Shown in pieces: positions 33,466 to 40,637 of a DNA stretch of 64,000 nucleotides (its first letter is position 1; the number at the start of each line of letters is the position of its first letter). Position numbers and translations under genes: made by a program. Source of the DNA: Streptomyces halstedii (lineage in GTDB: Bacteria; Actinomycetota; Actinomycetes; Streptomycetales; Streptomycetaceae); contig JOAZ01000005.1 of the NCBI GenBank assembly GCA_000720535.1, forward strand, positions 186,001 to 250,000, read 5' to 3'. The notes under the pieces were generated by a model. That model was not told the origin of the DNA and did no database searches. It worked only from the letters and a program-made list of their open reading frames with translations.

Positions 33466-34181
33466 CCGGCCCGGACTCGGCCGTCGCTGCCGAGACCGAC
33501 ACCGCCACCACCGGGCCTGCCGCCGCCCCGGTCACCCTCCTGATCGCGGACGACGACGAGGTGACCCGGAGCGGTCTGCGCACACTGCTCGTGGCCCAGC
33601 CACAGATCACGGTCGTCGGGGAGGCCGCCGACGGTGTGGAGGCGGTCGAACAGGCCCGGCTGCTGCGGCCGGACGTGATCCTGATGGATGTGCGCATGCC
33701 GCGCCGCAACGGGATCGAAGCCACCCGGCAACTCCTCGCCGAGTCACTCGACCCCCCGAAGGTCGTGGTGATCACCACCTTCGAGAACGACGACTACGTC
33801 ACCGCCGCGCTCAGCGCGGGGGCCAGCGGCTTCGTGCTCAAACGGCGTCCGGTCCGGCAGATCGCGGAAGCGGTGCGGGTCGTGGCGGCGGGGGAGACGA
33901 TTCTCTTCCCGGCGGCCCTGCGCCGGATGGTCACCGCCCGCCCCCTGAGCTCGGCCGAGGCGTTGCCGAGGGCGGCCTTGACGGGGCGGGAGGAGGCGGT
34001 GCTGCGGATGATGGCCACCGGACAGTCCAACGCCGAGATCGCCCGGGCGCTCACGGTGAGCCTGGAGACCGTGAAGACGCACGTGGGGAACGTCCTGAGC
34101 AAACTCGGCGCGCAGAACCGGACCCACGCGGTGGTGATCGCGTACGAATCCGGCCTGGTGATGCCGGGCTTCACCACCTGA
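33462..34181 (+). CDS. Two-component response regulator, NarL/LuxR family
   Basis: A 239-residue regulator. The receiver domain (about 25-145) has the acidic pocket at Asp30-32 and phospho-acceptor Asp76 (VILMDVRMP); the LuxR helix-turn-helix (about 170-232) reads LTGREEAVLRMMATGQSNAEIARALTVSLETVKTHVGNVLSKL. It starts inside the kinase stop codon. An unusual Ala/Thr-rich 22-residue extension precedes the receiver; the valine-rich core starts at about residue 24, so a later start is possible. It probably acts in the control of nearby or distant genes in response to the partner kinase. Confidence 0.92.
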   Translation: MTGPDSAVAAETDTATTGPAAAPVTLLIADDDEVTRSGLRTLLVAQPQITVVGEAADGVEAVEQARLLRPDVILMDVRMPRRNGIEATRQLLAESLDPPKVVVITTFENDDYVTAALSAGASGFVLKRRPVRQIAEAVRVVAAGETILFPAALRRMVTARPLSSAEALPRAALTGREEAVLRMMATGQSNAEIARALTVSLETVKTHVGNVLSKLGAQNRTHAVVIAYESGLVMPGFTT

Positions 34182-34277
34182 CCTCCGGAGGCGGCCGTAC
34201 GCGCACCGGTGGCTGAGACCTGATCGTGCGAGTCGGCGCGGTCGCGTACGAAGAGCCGGTGAACGGCGCCCGGATGC

Positions 34278-34294
34278 TCGCGCCCCGGGCGCGA
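34278..34294. terminator. Possible short hairpin between convergent genes
   Basis: An 8-bp GC-rich inverted repeat (34278-34285 with 34287-34294) in the 158-bp gap between the convergent response regulator and VOC genes. It is the only structure seen there; weak evidence. Confidence 0.35.
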
Positions 34295-34339
34295 CCACGG
34301 TCTTCGGGGACCGGTGATCCTCCGGTGGCGTGGGGTGTG

Positions 34340-34708
34340 TCAGGCGCGGTCGTGGAGGGTGATCTGGTAGCCGTCGGGGTCGGCGAAGGTGAAGGTCCGG
34401 CCGAAGGGGCCGTCAACCGGCGCGGAGACGATGGTGTGACCGTCGGCGACGAGAGCGTCGTGGATGGCCTGGACGTCTGTGGCGTGAAGCCAGATCGCGG
34501 CACCGATGCCGGGCTGGGCGACGGACGCGAGATCGGGGCCGGGCAGGACGTCGCGCAGCGCGAACGCGATCGGCTGCGTCTCGAAGACGACGGCATGCGG
34601 AGGCCCGGCCTGTGAGCGGACGAGGCCGAGGTACCGCTCGTAGAACGCCTGCGAAACGTCGAGGTCGCGCGCCTGGAGCGAGATGAAGTCGGGGCCGGTC
34701 GCGGGCAT
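34340..34708 (-). CDS. VOC-family (glyoxalase/bleomycin-resistance-like) protein
   Basis: A 122-residue protein with the paired beta-alpha-beta-beta-beta modules of the vicinal-oxygen-chelate superfamily: FISLQARDLDVSQAFYERYLGL, then GAAIWLHATDVQAIHDALVADGHTIV and FTFADPDGYQITLHD. Metal-ligand positions (start His/Gln, Glu) are only partly conserved: the N-terminal ligand is Ser or Gln, and the C-terminal position reads Thr. It may therefore bind rather than turn over its ligand. ATG 34708 has AGAAGGAGC. It diverges from the MarR gene with two operators between, so it is probably the regulator's target and may protect against a small toxic molecule. Confidence 0.88.
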   Translation of the reverse strand: MPATGPDFISLQARDLDVSQAFYERYLGLVRSQAGPPHAVVFETQPIAFALRDVLPGPDLASVAQPGIGAAIWLHATDVQAIHDALVADGHTIVSAPVDGPFGRTFTFADPDGYQITLHDRA

Positions 34709-34728
34709 GCTGGTGCTCCTTCTCTTCG

Positions 34729-34772
34729 TGTCAGCTTTCTGACACGGATCAACGTATGTCAGAATCCTGACA
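34729..34772. promoter_or_regulatory. Two 16-bp MarR operators
   Basis: TGTCAGCTTTCTGACA (34729-34744) and TGTCAGAATCCTGACA (34757-34772) share perfect TGTCAG/CTGACA arms and differ only in the 4-base centre. Their centres are 28 bp apart. The second ends on the A of the marR ATG, so the regulator can block its own transcription or translation start; the first lies 20 bp in front of the VOC gene start. Confidence 0.8.
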
Positions 34773-35230
34773 TGAGTCAAAGCGGTGTCGGTATCGACCT
34801 GGACAAATCACTGGGCTACCTGCTGAAAGAGGCTTCGAGCGCTCTGCGCGCGGCCATGGAGGAGGTGCTGCGACCACTCGGGATGAGCGTGACGCACTAC
34901 TCCTGCCTGGAGCTGCTGGCGCAACGGCCCGGCTTGTCGAACTCCGAGCTCGCGCGTGGCGCCTTCGTGACCCGGCAGTCGATGAACGTGCTGCTCCAGG
35001 CCCTCGAACGGGACGGCTACGTGACCAGGCCCGCGGAGGCACCCGTGGGGAAGGTCCTCCCCGCGCGGCTGACTCCTCGTGGCCGGCGGAGCCTGGCGGA
35101 GGCGACCGTGGCGGTCCGGTCCGTCGAGGTCAGAATGCTGGCCGGTATGACGGAGGCCGAGCAGTCAGGCGCGTTCCTGATCCTGCGGAACATGATTCAC
35201 TCCCTGCGCGATGGCAACGACGGTACATAG
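34772..35230 (+). CDS. MarR-family transcriptional regulator
   Basis: A 152-residue winged-helix protein (helix-turn-helix about 45-90: LAQRPGLSNSELARGAFVTRQSMNVLLQALERDGYVTRPAE, wing with LTPRGRR). MarR proteins bind palindromes as dimers and release them on binding phenolics or oxidants. Its ATG lies at the edge of the second operator with no ribosome site in front, which suggests a leaderless transcript and tight autoregulation. The VOC protein diverging from it is the likely target. After the stop at 35230 only the decayed repeat follows. Confidence 0.9.
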   Translation: MSQSGVGIDLDKSLGYLLKEASSALRAAMEEVLRPLGMSVTHYSCLELLAQRPGLSNSELARGAFVTRQSMNVLLQALERDGYVTRPAEAPVGKVLPARLTPRGRRSLAEATVAVRSVEVRMLAGMTEAEQSGAFLILRNMIHSLRDGNDGT

Positions 35231-35333
35231 CCCGCGCCCCGGCACACGTCTCGCCGCGCCCGGCCACCGGACAGGAGTGCGGCCGAGCGTGAAAATCCGT
35301 GCGGGCGGCCTCGAAATCCGGCAGCCCCCGGTC

Positions 35334-35395
35334 GCGGAGGCTCTTCCGCGCCGGTGCGGCAGAGCTGGAGAGAGAAAGAGCTGTGCGCGTCGAGA
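35334..35395 (+). pseudogene. Decayed copy of the 5' end of the frnE-like gene
   Basis: This segment repeats 29072-29135: the same leader, the same GCAGAGCTGGAGAG ribosome site, then GTG-CGC-GTC-GAG-ACC-TGA where the intact gene reads ATG-CGC-GTC-GAG-ATC-TGG. The frame stops after five codons. Nothing further of the gene follows; the next feature is the convergent NUDIX gene ending at 35407. It is a remnant of a duplication or a recombination scar and marks the edge of the accessory patch. Confidence 0.75.
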
Positions 35396-35406
35396 CCTGA
35401 GGCGGG

Positions 35407-35949
35407 CTATCGGAGCGATGCGATGACCCGTGCCCGCAGCGTCTCGTCAGTGATGGTGTCCACGCCTCGCCACGCGTAGCCGTTCACTTCCTCCTCCTGG
35501 AGCGTCACGGCCTGGTCTCCGGTCGCGCGGAAGACGTACCGGAAGTCCGCGTGCCAGTGGGCGCCCTCGCCCTTGCTGTCGTTCGCGGGGATCGCGTGCA
35601 CATCGATGTGTACGGGCGCGGGCTGGACGGGGGCGAGGCTGAGCGTCACCCCCGTTTCCTCGACCAGTTCGCGTAGTGCCGCGCCCAACAGGTTCGTGTC
35701 CTCCGGCTCAAGGTGTCCGCCCGGGGTCAGCCACTTGCCGAGCGCGTTGTGATGAATGAACAGAGCCTCGCCCCGGTCGTTGACGAGAACGGCGCCCGCG
35801 GTGACGTGTCCGCGGAACTCCTTCCTGCTGGTCACGTCGGCCCCCTGATCCAGTAGTTCAGTCAGCGGGGCGAGTGCGTGCTTGTCCTCGGGGTACGTGG
35901 CTGCGTACGCGGCCAGGGTCGTGTGGATGTGGTCTGCCGCGATGGGCAT
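35407..35949 (-). CDS. NUDIX hydrolase
   Basis: A 180-residue protein with a Nudix box at about residues 78-101 (GHLEPEDTNLLG, then RELVEETGV). It is one residue longer than the classic GX5EX7REUXEEXGU spacing, as occurs in some Streptomyces subfamilies; the RE-EE metal ligands are intact. Such enzymes hydrolyse nucleoside-diphosphate-linked compounds. FRGHVTAGAVLVNDRGEALFIHH begins the core; about 45 helical residues precede it. The start lies 4 bp after the stop of the SAH-hydrolase-like gene, so they form one unit; the substrate could be a nucleotide derivative related to that gene's product. The 3' end converges with the frnE remnant. Confidence 0.88.
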   Translation of the reverse strand: MPIAADHIHTTLAAYAATYPEDKHALAPLTELLDQGADVTSRKEFRGHVTAGAVLVNDRGEALFIHHNALGKWLTPGGHLEPEDTNLLGAALRELVEETGVTLSLAPVQPAPVHIDVHAIPANDSKGEGAHWHADFRYVFRATGDQAVTLQEEEVNGYAWRGVDTITDETLRARVIASLR

Positions 35950-35953
35950 CGGA

Positions 35954-37075
35954 TCACCTGTTGTAGTAGTGCAGCCAGGTAGCCGCGATGGCTTCCCGGT
36001 CGGCGGTGGGGACCTCGTACATGGCAGGGTCGAGCCCGCCGCGAGCCAGCAGGGCCGCACCCGCGAGGATCTCGGCCTGGACGAGGAAGATGAACGGTCC
36101 GACGCTCGCGCCGTGGATGAAGTTGACGGCCTCGCCGCCATTCAGCAGATAGAAGTAGTGCCCGGTCGTGCTGTAGCGGCTCACGTGCGTGCCGGCGCTG
36201 TCACGGATGTAGCCCGAGGGCAGTCCGCGCAACTCCAACTCGTCCTCCGAGCTGGTCACGCTCGCTACATAGGCCCCGTTCTTGAGCTGCGGGAAGTCCT
36301 CGCCGCGCAGCGACAGGGCCCCTGTGGCGCACAGGACGAGTCCGGCCGTGGCTATGGCCTGGTCGCGGTCGCGGGCTACCTCGAATCCCCGTGACATGGC
36401 CTGTGCGCGCCGTACGGGGTCGATGTCGTAGACGATGACCCGTACGCCCTTGACGTGCAGCAGACGGGCGATGCTGGACCCGAGTTTGCCGAACCCGAGG
36501 ACGAGTGCCGGGCGACCGTGCAGGATGTCCCCGCGCTGCCGTAGCAGCGCTTCGGCGGAGAACACGACGGACTGTCCGACCAGAAAGTCTTCTGGGTCTT
36601 TGAGGGGTGAGCGAGCCACGGACACGACGGGGCACGGCAGCTTGTCCCGTTCGGCGTACCGCTTGTGTCCGTTCTCGGTGTCCTCCACCACGCCGAGGAC
36701 GGTCCCCGAGAACCGTTCACACAAGGCTTCCAGGCAGGGAGCGAAGTACCCGCCCACGTCGAGCAGAACGACACGCTCGCCGGCTGCCCTGGTCTCCAGG
36801 TAGGTCACGGCGGTATCGGGGTCGCTGAACGTATCGCGGGACAGCACGTCGCATGCCACGGTCCGCTCGATCTCCCGGCGGGCACTCGCGTGGATGGACT
36901 TGGGCTTGGGCAGAACGGCGCGCAGACGCGACACCGTGCCCACGGCTCCGACGAACGCGGGCCGTTCGGGCAGCACATGAGTGATCAGCAGCGAGGACGG
37001 ACGTTCGGTCGGCGTGAACCTGTCGGCGACCTTGCCGAAATACGCGTCGAGCCGCGCACGGTCGGTGGTTTCCAT
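35954..37075 (-). CDS. S-adenosylhomocysteine-hydrolase-like NAD-binding protein
   Basis: A 373-residue protein with the adenosylhomocysteinase layout: an N-terminal substrate domain, then a Rossmann NAD domain with GFGKLG at 194-199 (VLGFGKLGSSIARLL) and VIVYDIDP. It is shorter than true enzymes (about 430-480 residues). The active-site loops are changed: the family LDDGGD reads LDVGGY (105-110), the EET motif reads EDT (131-133), and the cysteine near the C-terminal side of the site is Gln. Lys159 and Asp163 seem to match the catalytic Lys/Asp pair. It may act on another adenosyl or nucleoside thioether. ATG 37075 has AAGAAGGGG; a GTG at 37081 is too close to it. Confidence 0.82.
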   Translation of the reverse strand: METTDRARLDAYFGKVADRFTPTERPSSLLITHVLPERPAFVGAVGTVSRLRAVLPKPKSIHASARREIERTVACDVLSRDTFSDPDTAVTYLETRAAGERVVLLDVGGYFAPCLEALCERFSGTVLGVVEDTENGHKRYAERDKLPCPVVSVARSPLKDPEDFLVGQSVVFSAEALLRQRGDILHGRPALVLGFGKLGSSIARLLHVKGVRVIVYDIDPVRRAQAMSRGFEVARDRDQAIATAGLVLCATGALSLRGEDFPQLKNGAYVASVTSSEDELELRGLPSGYIRDSAGTHVSRYSTTGHYFYLLNGGEAVNFIHGASVGPFIFLVQAEILAGAALLARGGLDPAMYEVPTADREAIAATWLHYYNR

Positions 37076-37100
37076 GGGCACCCCTTCTTGGTGTCGCCGG

Positions 37101-37349
37101 TTACTGGACGCGCTCCGGCACGGCTACTTCTGAGAACTCCCGCACGAACGTCAAGTGCCGGGTTCGGCCCTCGTGCGCGATGGACGGCTCGCCGAACTCG
37201 TCGGCGCTGCCGGTGGGCGCGGTAGCCCGTTGGCAGTCGCGGTCAAGGCAACGAGCGTTCGCCGTGGTCCCGACCGCAGCGCGGTGGCGCATACAGAAGC
37301 GAGCGGATCGGAAAGAACCGCCCGCCCACTCGTCGCGTCTCCCTCGCAT
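37101..37349 (-). CDS. Small protein, possible zinc-ribbon-like DUF
   Basis: An 82-residue frame ending 25 bp before the SAH-hydrolase-like gene. From about residue 16 the sequence (RFCMRHRAAVGTTANARCLDRDC, then AHEGRTRHLTFVREFSEV) has Cys19, Cys34 and Cys39 with a C-terminal His, and resembles small Streptomyces proteins with a degenerate metal-ribbon and a GHxxF-type end. Codon use is good from there on. The first 15 residues overlap the preceding frame in another phase and have no ribosome site, so the true start is uncertain, perhaps inside. No function assigned. Confidence 0.45.
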   Translation of the reverse strand: MRGRRDEWAGGSFRSARFCMRHRAAVGTTANARCLDRDCQRATAPTGSADEFGEPSIAHEGRTRHLTFVREFSEVAVPERVQ

Positions 37350-37506
37350 TGCCGGCGAACGCGGTGCGGCTCGGCCGAGACGGTGGGAAGCGGTTCTGCG
37401 GATCGAACGGCACGATGATCTGCGGGCCGTACGTCCTTCCGCTGTCCCGGGAGGCTCGCGGCGTCATCGCGCCGCTCCTGGTGATGCTCCCGCTGTCGTG
37501 GTTCAC
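37243..37506 (-). CDS. Small hypothetical protein overlapping the next gene
   Basis: An 87-residue frame from GTG 37506 (GAAGGGCGGG just upstream). The first 60 codons have high GC third positions, and the protein contains RTYGPQIIVPFDPQNRFPPSRPS, a plausible folded segment. The last third overlaps the following small gene and is rich in Arg. It lies 78 bp from the end of the XRE regulator gene on the same strand and reads into the SAH-hydrolase-like operon. I do not recognise a family; it may be a shorter protein than drawn. Confidence 0.4.
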   Translation of the reverse strand: MNHDSGSITRSGAMTPRASRDSGRTYGPQIIVPFDPQNRFPPSRPSRTAFAGNARETRRVGGRFFPIRSLLYAPPRCGRDHGERSLP

Positions 37507-37584
37507 CGTCCCGCCCTTCACATCTGGCTCCGTGTGCCAGAACCTTAGGTACGTCAGGAGGAGAGGGGGCGGCCGTATTCGCGG

Positions 37585-38430
37585 CTATTCTCGCGGGATC
37601 ACAGTCCGCTTGGCCCGCATGAGCGCACGATGGGCCCCGGCTCCGTAGAGCGCGTTCCTCTCCAGTGCTTCCCACGCCCGGACGTGCAGTGCGACGTCCT
37701 CGGAACCGTCCAGCCACATCTCCGCGTGCCATGTCTCGGTGATCACCAGGCTGTCGTCGTGGACGGAGAACCCGACACCGGCCGGTAGGTTCATGTCCGC
37801 TTCGAACGGCACGATTCCTACCCTCACGTTTCCCGGACCGAGCCGCCCGACAATCCGGTCGAGCTGCGCTGAGAGCACAGCGGGCCGGCAGGGACGGGCC
37901 CGCAGGGCTCCCTCCCAGACGAGGAAGTGAAACGACCGGGTCTGATCCATGAGGATGTCCTGTCGCCCCATGCGCGCCCGCACGGCGGCTTCTATGTCCC
38001 TGGGGGCGGTATGGAGCGTGGAGTACCGGGTCAGGACGGAACGCGCATAGTCCGCGGTCTGCAAGAGGCCCGGTATCAGCGAGGGATCGAAACTGCGGCG
38101 GAAACGCGTTCTCTGAGCTTGTGCCCGGTGCGCGTCCTGCACGGCACGATATCCGCCCGCCAGTTGTCGCCGCCAGGATCGGTACTGCGTCTCCAGCCCA
38201 CGCAGGCGCCCGATCAGCTCTCCTGTCGCCCCCGGGTTCCCGGTTCCCTCGGCCCATGCCGTGAGATCGGCGACGGTCGGTGTCTGCTTGCCGTTCTCCA
38301 GCTTGCTGACCTTGGACTGTCCCCACGCAAGCCGACCGGCCAGTTCGCGGCCGGTGAGCCCGCCCTCGGCACGCAGCTCCCGCAGACGCGCACCGAGGGA
38401 GACCCGGGCTTGCTGAAAGTCCGTACTCAC
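37585..38430 (-). CDS. XRE-family regulator, Scr1-type antitoxin-like
   Basis: A 281-residue protein with an N-terminal helix-turn-helix (about 14-65; LGARLRELRAEGGLTGRELAGRLAWGQSKVSKLENGKQTPTVADLTAW) and the C-terminal domain of Streptomyces Scr1/DUF5753 proteins (FDPSLIPGLLQTADYARSVL, then MGRQDILMD, SFHFLVWEGALR and GNVRVGIVPFEAD). Scr1 proteins normally act with a small DUF397 partner in a toxin-antitoxin-like pair. None is adjacent here; instead the GTG start overlaps the stop of a DUF6879 gene (GTGA). It probably regulates this cassette. Confidence 0.9.
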   Translation of the reverse strand: MSTDFQQARVSLGARLRELRAEGGLTGRELAGRLAWGQSKVSKLENGKQTPTVADLTAWAEGTGNPGATGELIGRLRGLETQYRSWRRQLAGGYRAVQDAHRAQAQRTRFRRSFDPSLIPGLLQTADYARSVLTRYSTLHTAPRDIEAAVRARMGRQDILMDQTRSFHFLVWEGALRARPCRPAVLSAQLDRIVGRLGPGNVRVGIVPFEADMNLPAGVGFSVHDDSLVITETWHAEMWLDGSEDVALHVRAWEALERNALYGAGAHRALMRAKRTVIPRE

Positions 38431-39167
38431 CCAGCGGACGGTACCTGAGCCGTGAACTCCCGGTACGGGACCGCGTGGTGCCATGCGGCATCCCGGGTCT
38501 GGCAGGCCCGGAGCACTTCGGCCGGGTCGGTGACCAGCTCCATGCCGATGGTGCGCTCTCCTTCGAAATGGAAGCGCGCCACGGTGCGGGAGTCGAACAG
38601 CCAGAAGTCCGAGAGGTTCACGCCGTAGCGCTCGGCATCGTCGCGCCACAGGTGGCGGATGTCCTCACCGGCCGCGACGTTCGTCCGAGCGCACGCGAGG
38701 AGGTACCGCTGTCCGGTGGTCGGCGGGTCGTCCACGATCCGTGCCCGCTCGAACCGCTTGCCGCCTTCCACCATGCGCCGCACGTTGGCGAACCACGGGT
38801 GCCCGACTTCCCCGGCGGTGTCCCCGGTCCGTAGGAACTCCTGATACGACGGCATCGCTTGATCGGACGCGTACCCGCTCCGGGTCTCCAGCCTCCACGC
38901 GGTGTGCTCGAACCCGTCGTTGATCTTCTGCTGCGGAACGAACTCCGGCACGTGCGTGACCTCCTTCGGGGAGAAGTTCGCCAGCAGCTCCCGGGGGACG
39001 ACCACGAACGCTTCTCCCTCTTTGACGTGTGTGAGCTGTGCCACGTCCGTGGGGTCGGTCACCGCATCCCCTTGTACGAGCACTTCCCCGGTGTCCAGGT
39101 CCTCGTACAGCGTCGGGCAGTCGCCGACTCCGGACGTGCTCCCGAGAACCCGCAGTCGCCTGGCCAT
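38427..39167 (-). CDS. DUF6879 family protein
   Basis: A 246-residue protein. The N-terminal 65 residues (MARRLRVLGSTSGVGDCPTLY, EVLVQGDAVTD, EGEAFVVVPRELLANF) form a small module often seen in front of DUF6879. The rest (FEHTAWRLETRSGY, KRFERARIVDDPPTTGQRYLL, NVAAGEDIRHL, DFWLFDSR, VARFHFEGE) is the DUF6879 domain known from Streptomyces accessory loci beside XRE regulators. No activity is known. ATG 39167 has AGGGGAA. The stop overlaps the XRE start, so the two are produced in fixed ratio, as in toxin-antitoxin-type pairs. Confidence 0.82.
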   Translation of the reverse strand: MARRLRVLGSTSGVGDCPTLYEDLDTGEVLVQGDAVTDPTDVAQLTHVKEGEAFVVVPRELLANFSPKEVTHVPEFVPQQKINDGFEHTAWRLETRSGYASDQAMPSYQEFLRTGDTAGEVGHPWFANVRRMVEGGKRFERARIVDDPPTTGQRYLLACARTNVAAGEDIRHLWRDDAERYGVNLSDFWLFDSRTVARFHFEGERTIGMELVTDPAEVLRACQTRDAAWHHAVPYREFTAQVPSAG

Positions 39168-39441
39168 GGCTGTTCCCCTCGTCGTCGGACACATCAGCGC
39201 GAGCATGATGATCCGGAGGGGGCCCTGTCCGGGGTGATTCTCGATTATTCGCGGACATCCGCTCCCGGGATCAGTCGCGCCGTCCGATACCACGGCCCGG
39301 CGACTATGTCCTCCCTGCGTCTCGGGCACGGGAAGGGGCGCTCCGGCCACGCCCTGAGCTGTGGGAACAAGCAGTCCTTGAGGCAACCGCACAGCTTCCC
39401 GTGATTGACGCCGCCACCGGGTGACGGTCAGGCTGGGCCGT

Positions 39442-40509
39442 ATGGAGACCTCTTCGCTCGATCAGGTCAGGGCCGCCGAGTTCGCCTCGGGTGGAGCCAC
39501 CGCGTACCTCGCCACCGCCAGTTGTGGGCTGCTGCCCCGCAGGGCCGTCGAGGCGGTCACCGCGCTGGCCGAGCAGAACGCCACGGGCAGCCGCGGCGGG
39601 GCGGGCAGTTTCGACGCGGTGGACCGGGCCAGGGCCGGCTTCGCCCGGATCGCCGGGGTCGATCCCGGCCGGGTGGCCACCGGTGGTTCGGTCGCCGTCC
39701 ATGTGGCCCTGGTCGCGGCGTCGCTGCCCGCCGGGGCCGAAGTCCTGGCCCCGGAGGGTGAGTTCTCCTCGGTCGTCAGCCCGTTCGCCGTGCGCGGCGA
39801 CCTGAGGACGCGGTACGTGCCGCTGGCCGGCCTGGCCGAAGCCGTACGGCCCGAAACCGCGCTCGTCGCCCTCTCGGCCGCCCAGTCCTCCGACGGCAGG
39901 GTGGCCGACCTGGACGCGGTACGCGCGGCGGCCGCCGCGCACGGGGCCCGCACGCTCCTGGACGCCAGCCAGTCGGCGGGCTGGCTGCCGCTGGACGCCG
40001 GAGCGTACGACTACACCGTCACCGGCGCGTTCAAGTTCCTGATGTGCCCCCGTGGTACGTCGTTCCTGACCGTCACCGAGGAGGCGCAGGAGACCCTGCC
40101 CGTCCTGTACGCGGGCTGGCTGTCCGCCGAGGACCGGTGGAACAGCAACTACGGCCCGGTACGGCGACTCGCCGCCGGTGCCCGGCGCTACGACGAGCCG
40201 GTGGCGTTCCTCGCGTACCACGGGGCGGAACACTCGCTCGACCTGGTGGCCGAGGCCGGCGTCGACGCCTTGTACGAGCACGCCACCGGCCTCGCCGCCC
40301 GCTTCCGGGAGGGCCTGGGCGCCCTCGGCCACCCGGCGGTGCCCGGTACGTCCGCGATCGTCGCCGTACCCGGACTCGGCGCCCGGGAGCCCGAGCTGGC
40401 CGACGCCGGGGTCCTGGTCTCGAACCGGGCCGGGAACCTGCGCGCGGCCTTCCACCTGTACAACACCGAGGCCGACGTCGACCGCGCGCTGGAGGTGCTC
40501 GCCCGCTGA
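39442..40509 (+). CDS. Class V aminotransferase-fold PLP enzyme
   Basis: A 355-residue fold-type I PLP enzyme. PLP-lysine Lys198 lies in TVTGAFKFLMCPRG and the ring-nitrogen Asp174 in LLDASQSAGW, the CsdA/isopenicillin-epimerase-like class V pattern. Members include cysteine desulfurases, kynureninases and epimerases. It lacks a partner SufE or a cysteine in the usual desulfurase loop, so a desulfurase role is unlikely. The substrate is unknown. ATG 39442 was chosen over a GTG 21 bases upstream since the family N-terminus matches; the ribosome site is weak for both. Confidence 0.85.
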   Translation: METSSLDQVRAAEFASGGATAYLATASCGLLPRRAVEAVTALAEQNATGSRGGAGSFDAVDRARAGFARIAGVDPGRVATGGSVAVHVALVAASLPAGAEVLAPEGEFSSVVSPFAVRGDLRTRYVPLAGLAEAVRPETALVALSAAQSSDGRVADLDAVRAAAAAHGARTLLDASQSAGWLPLDAGAYDYTVTGAFKFLMCPRGTSFLTVTEEAQETLPVLYAGWLSAEDRWNSNYGPVRRLAAGARRYDEPVAFLAYHGAEHSLDLVAEAGVDALYEHATGLAARFREGLGALGHPAVPGTSAIVAVPGLGAREPELADAGVLVSNRAGNLRAAFHLYNTEADVDRALEVLAR

Positions 40510-40637
40510 CGTACGGGCCGCGCGTACGGGCCGCGCGGGACGGGCCGCGTGGGACGGGCCGCCGAGTGGTCACGGCCGTCGCGGGGCGGGCGCGGGCCGT
40601 GCCGCCGGGGCCTCAGGACGGCCCGGCCCCAGGCCGC

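Noticed and set aside
29072-35395. Mobile element bounded by direct repeats
   Set aside because: The repeats contain a gene start rather than element ends, and the block holds no transposase, integrase or terminal inverted repeats.
35211-35426. A 71-codon plus-strand frame after marR
   Set aside because: It overlaps the end of marR and the decayed frnE-like copy in a different phase, with no ribosome site.
39257-39404. Possible short gene on the minus strand (LFPQLRAWPERPFPCPRRRED...)
   Set aside because: The phase is open and fairly protein-like, but no ATG or GTG start or ribosome site exists (only a TTG giving 41 residues). It may be a remnant; not enough support to list.
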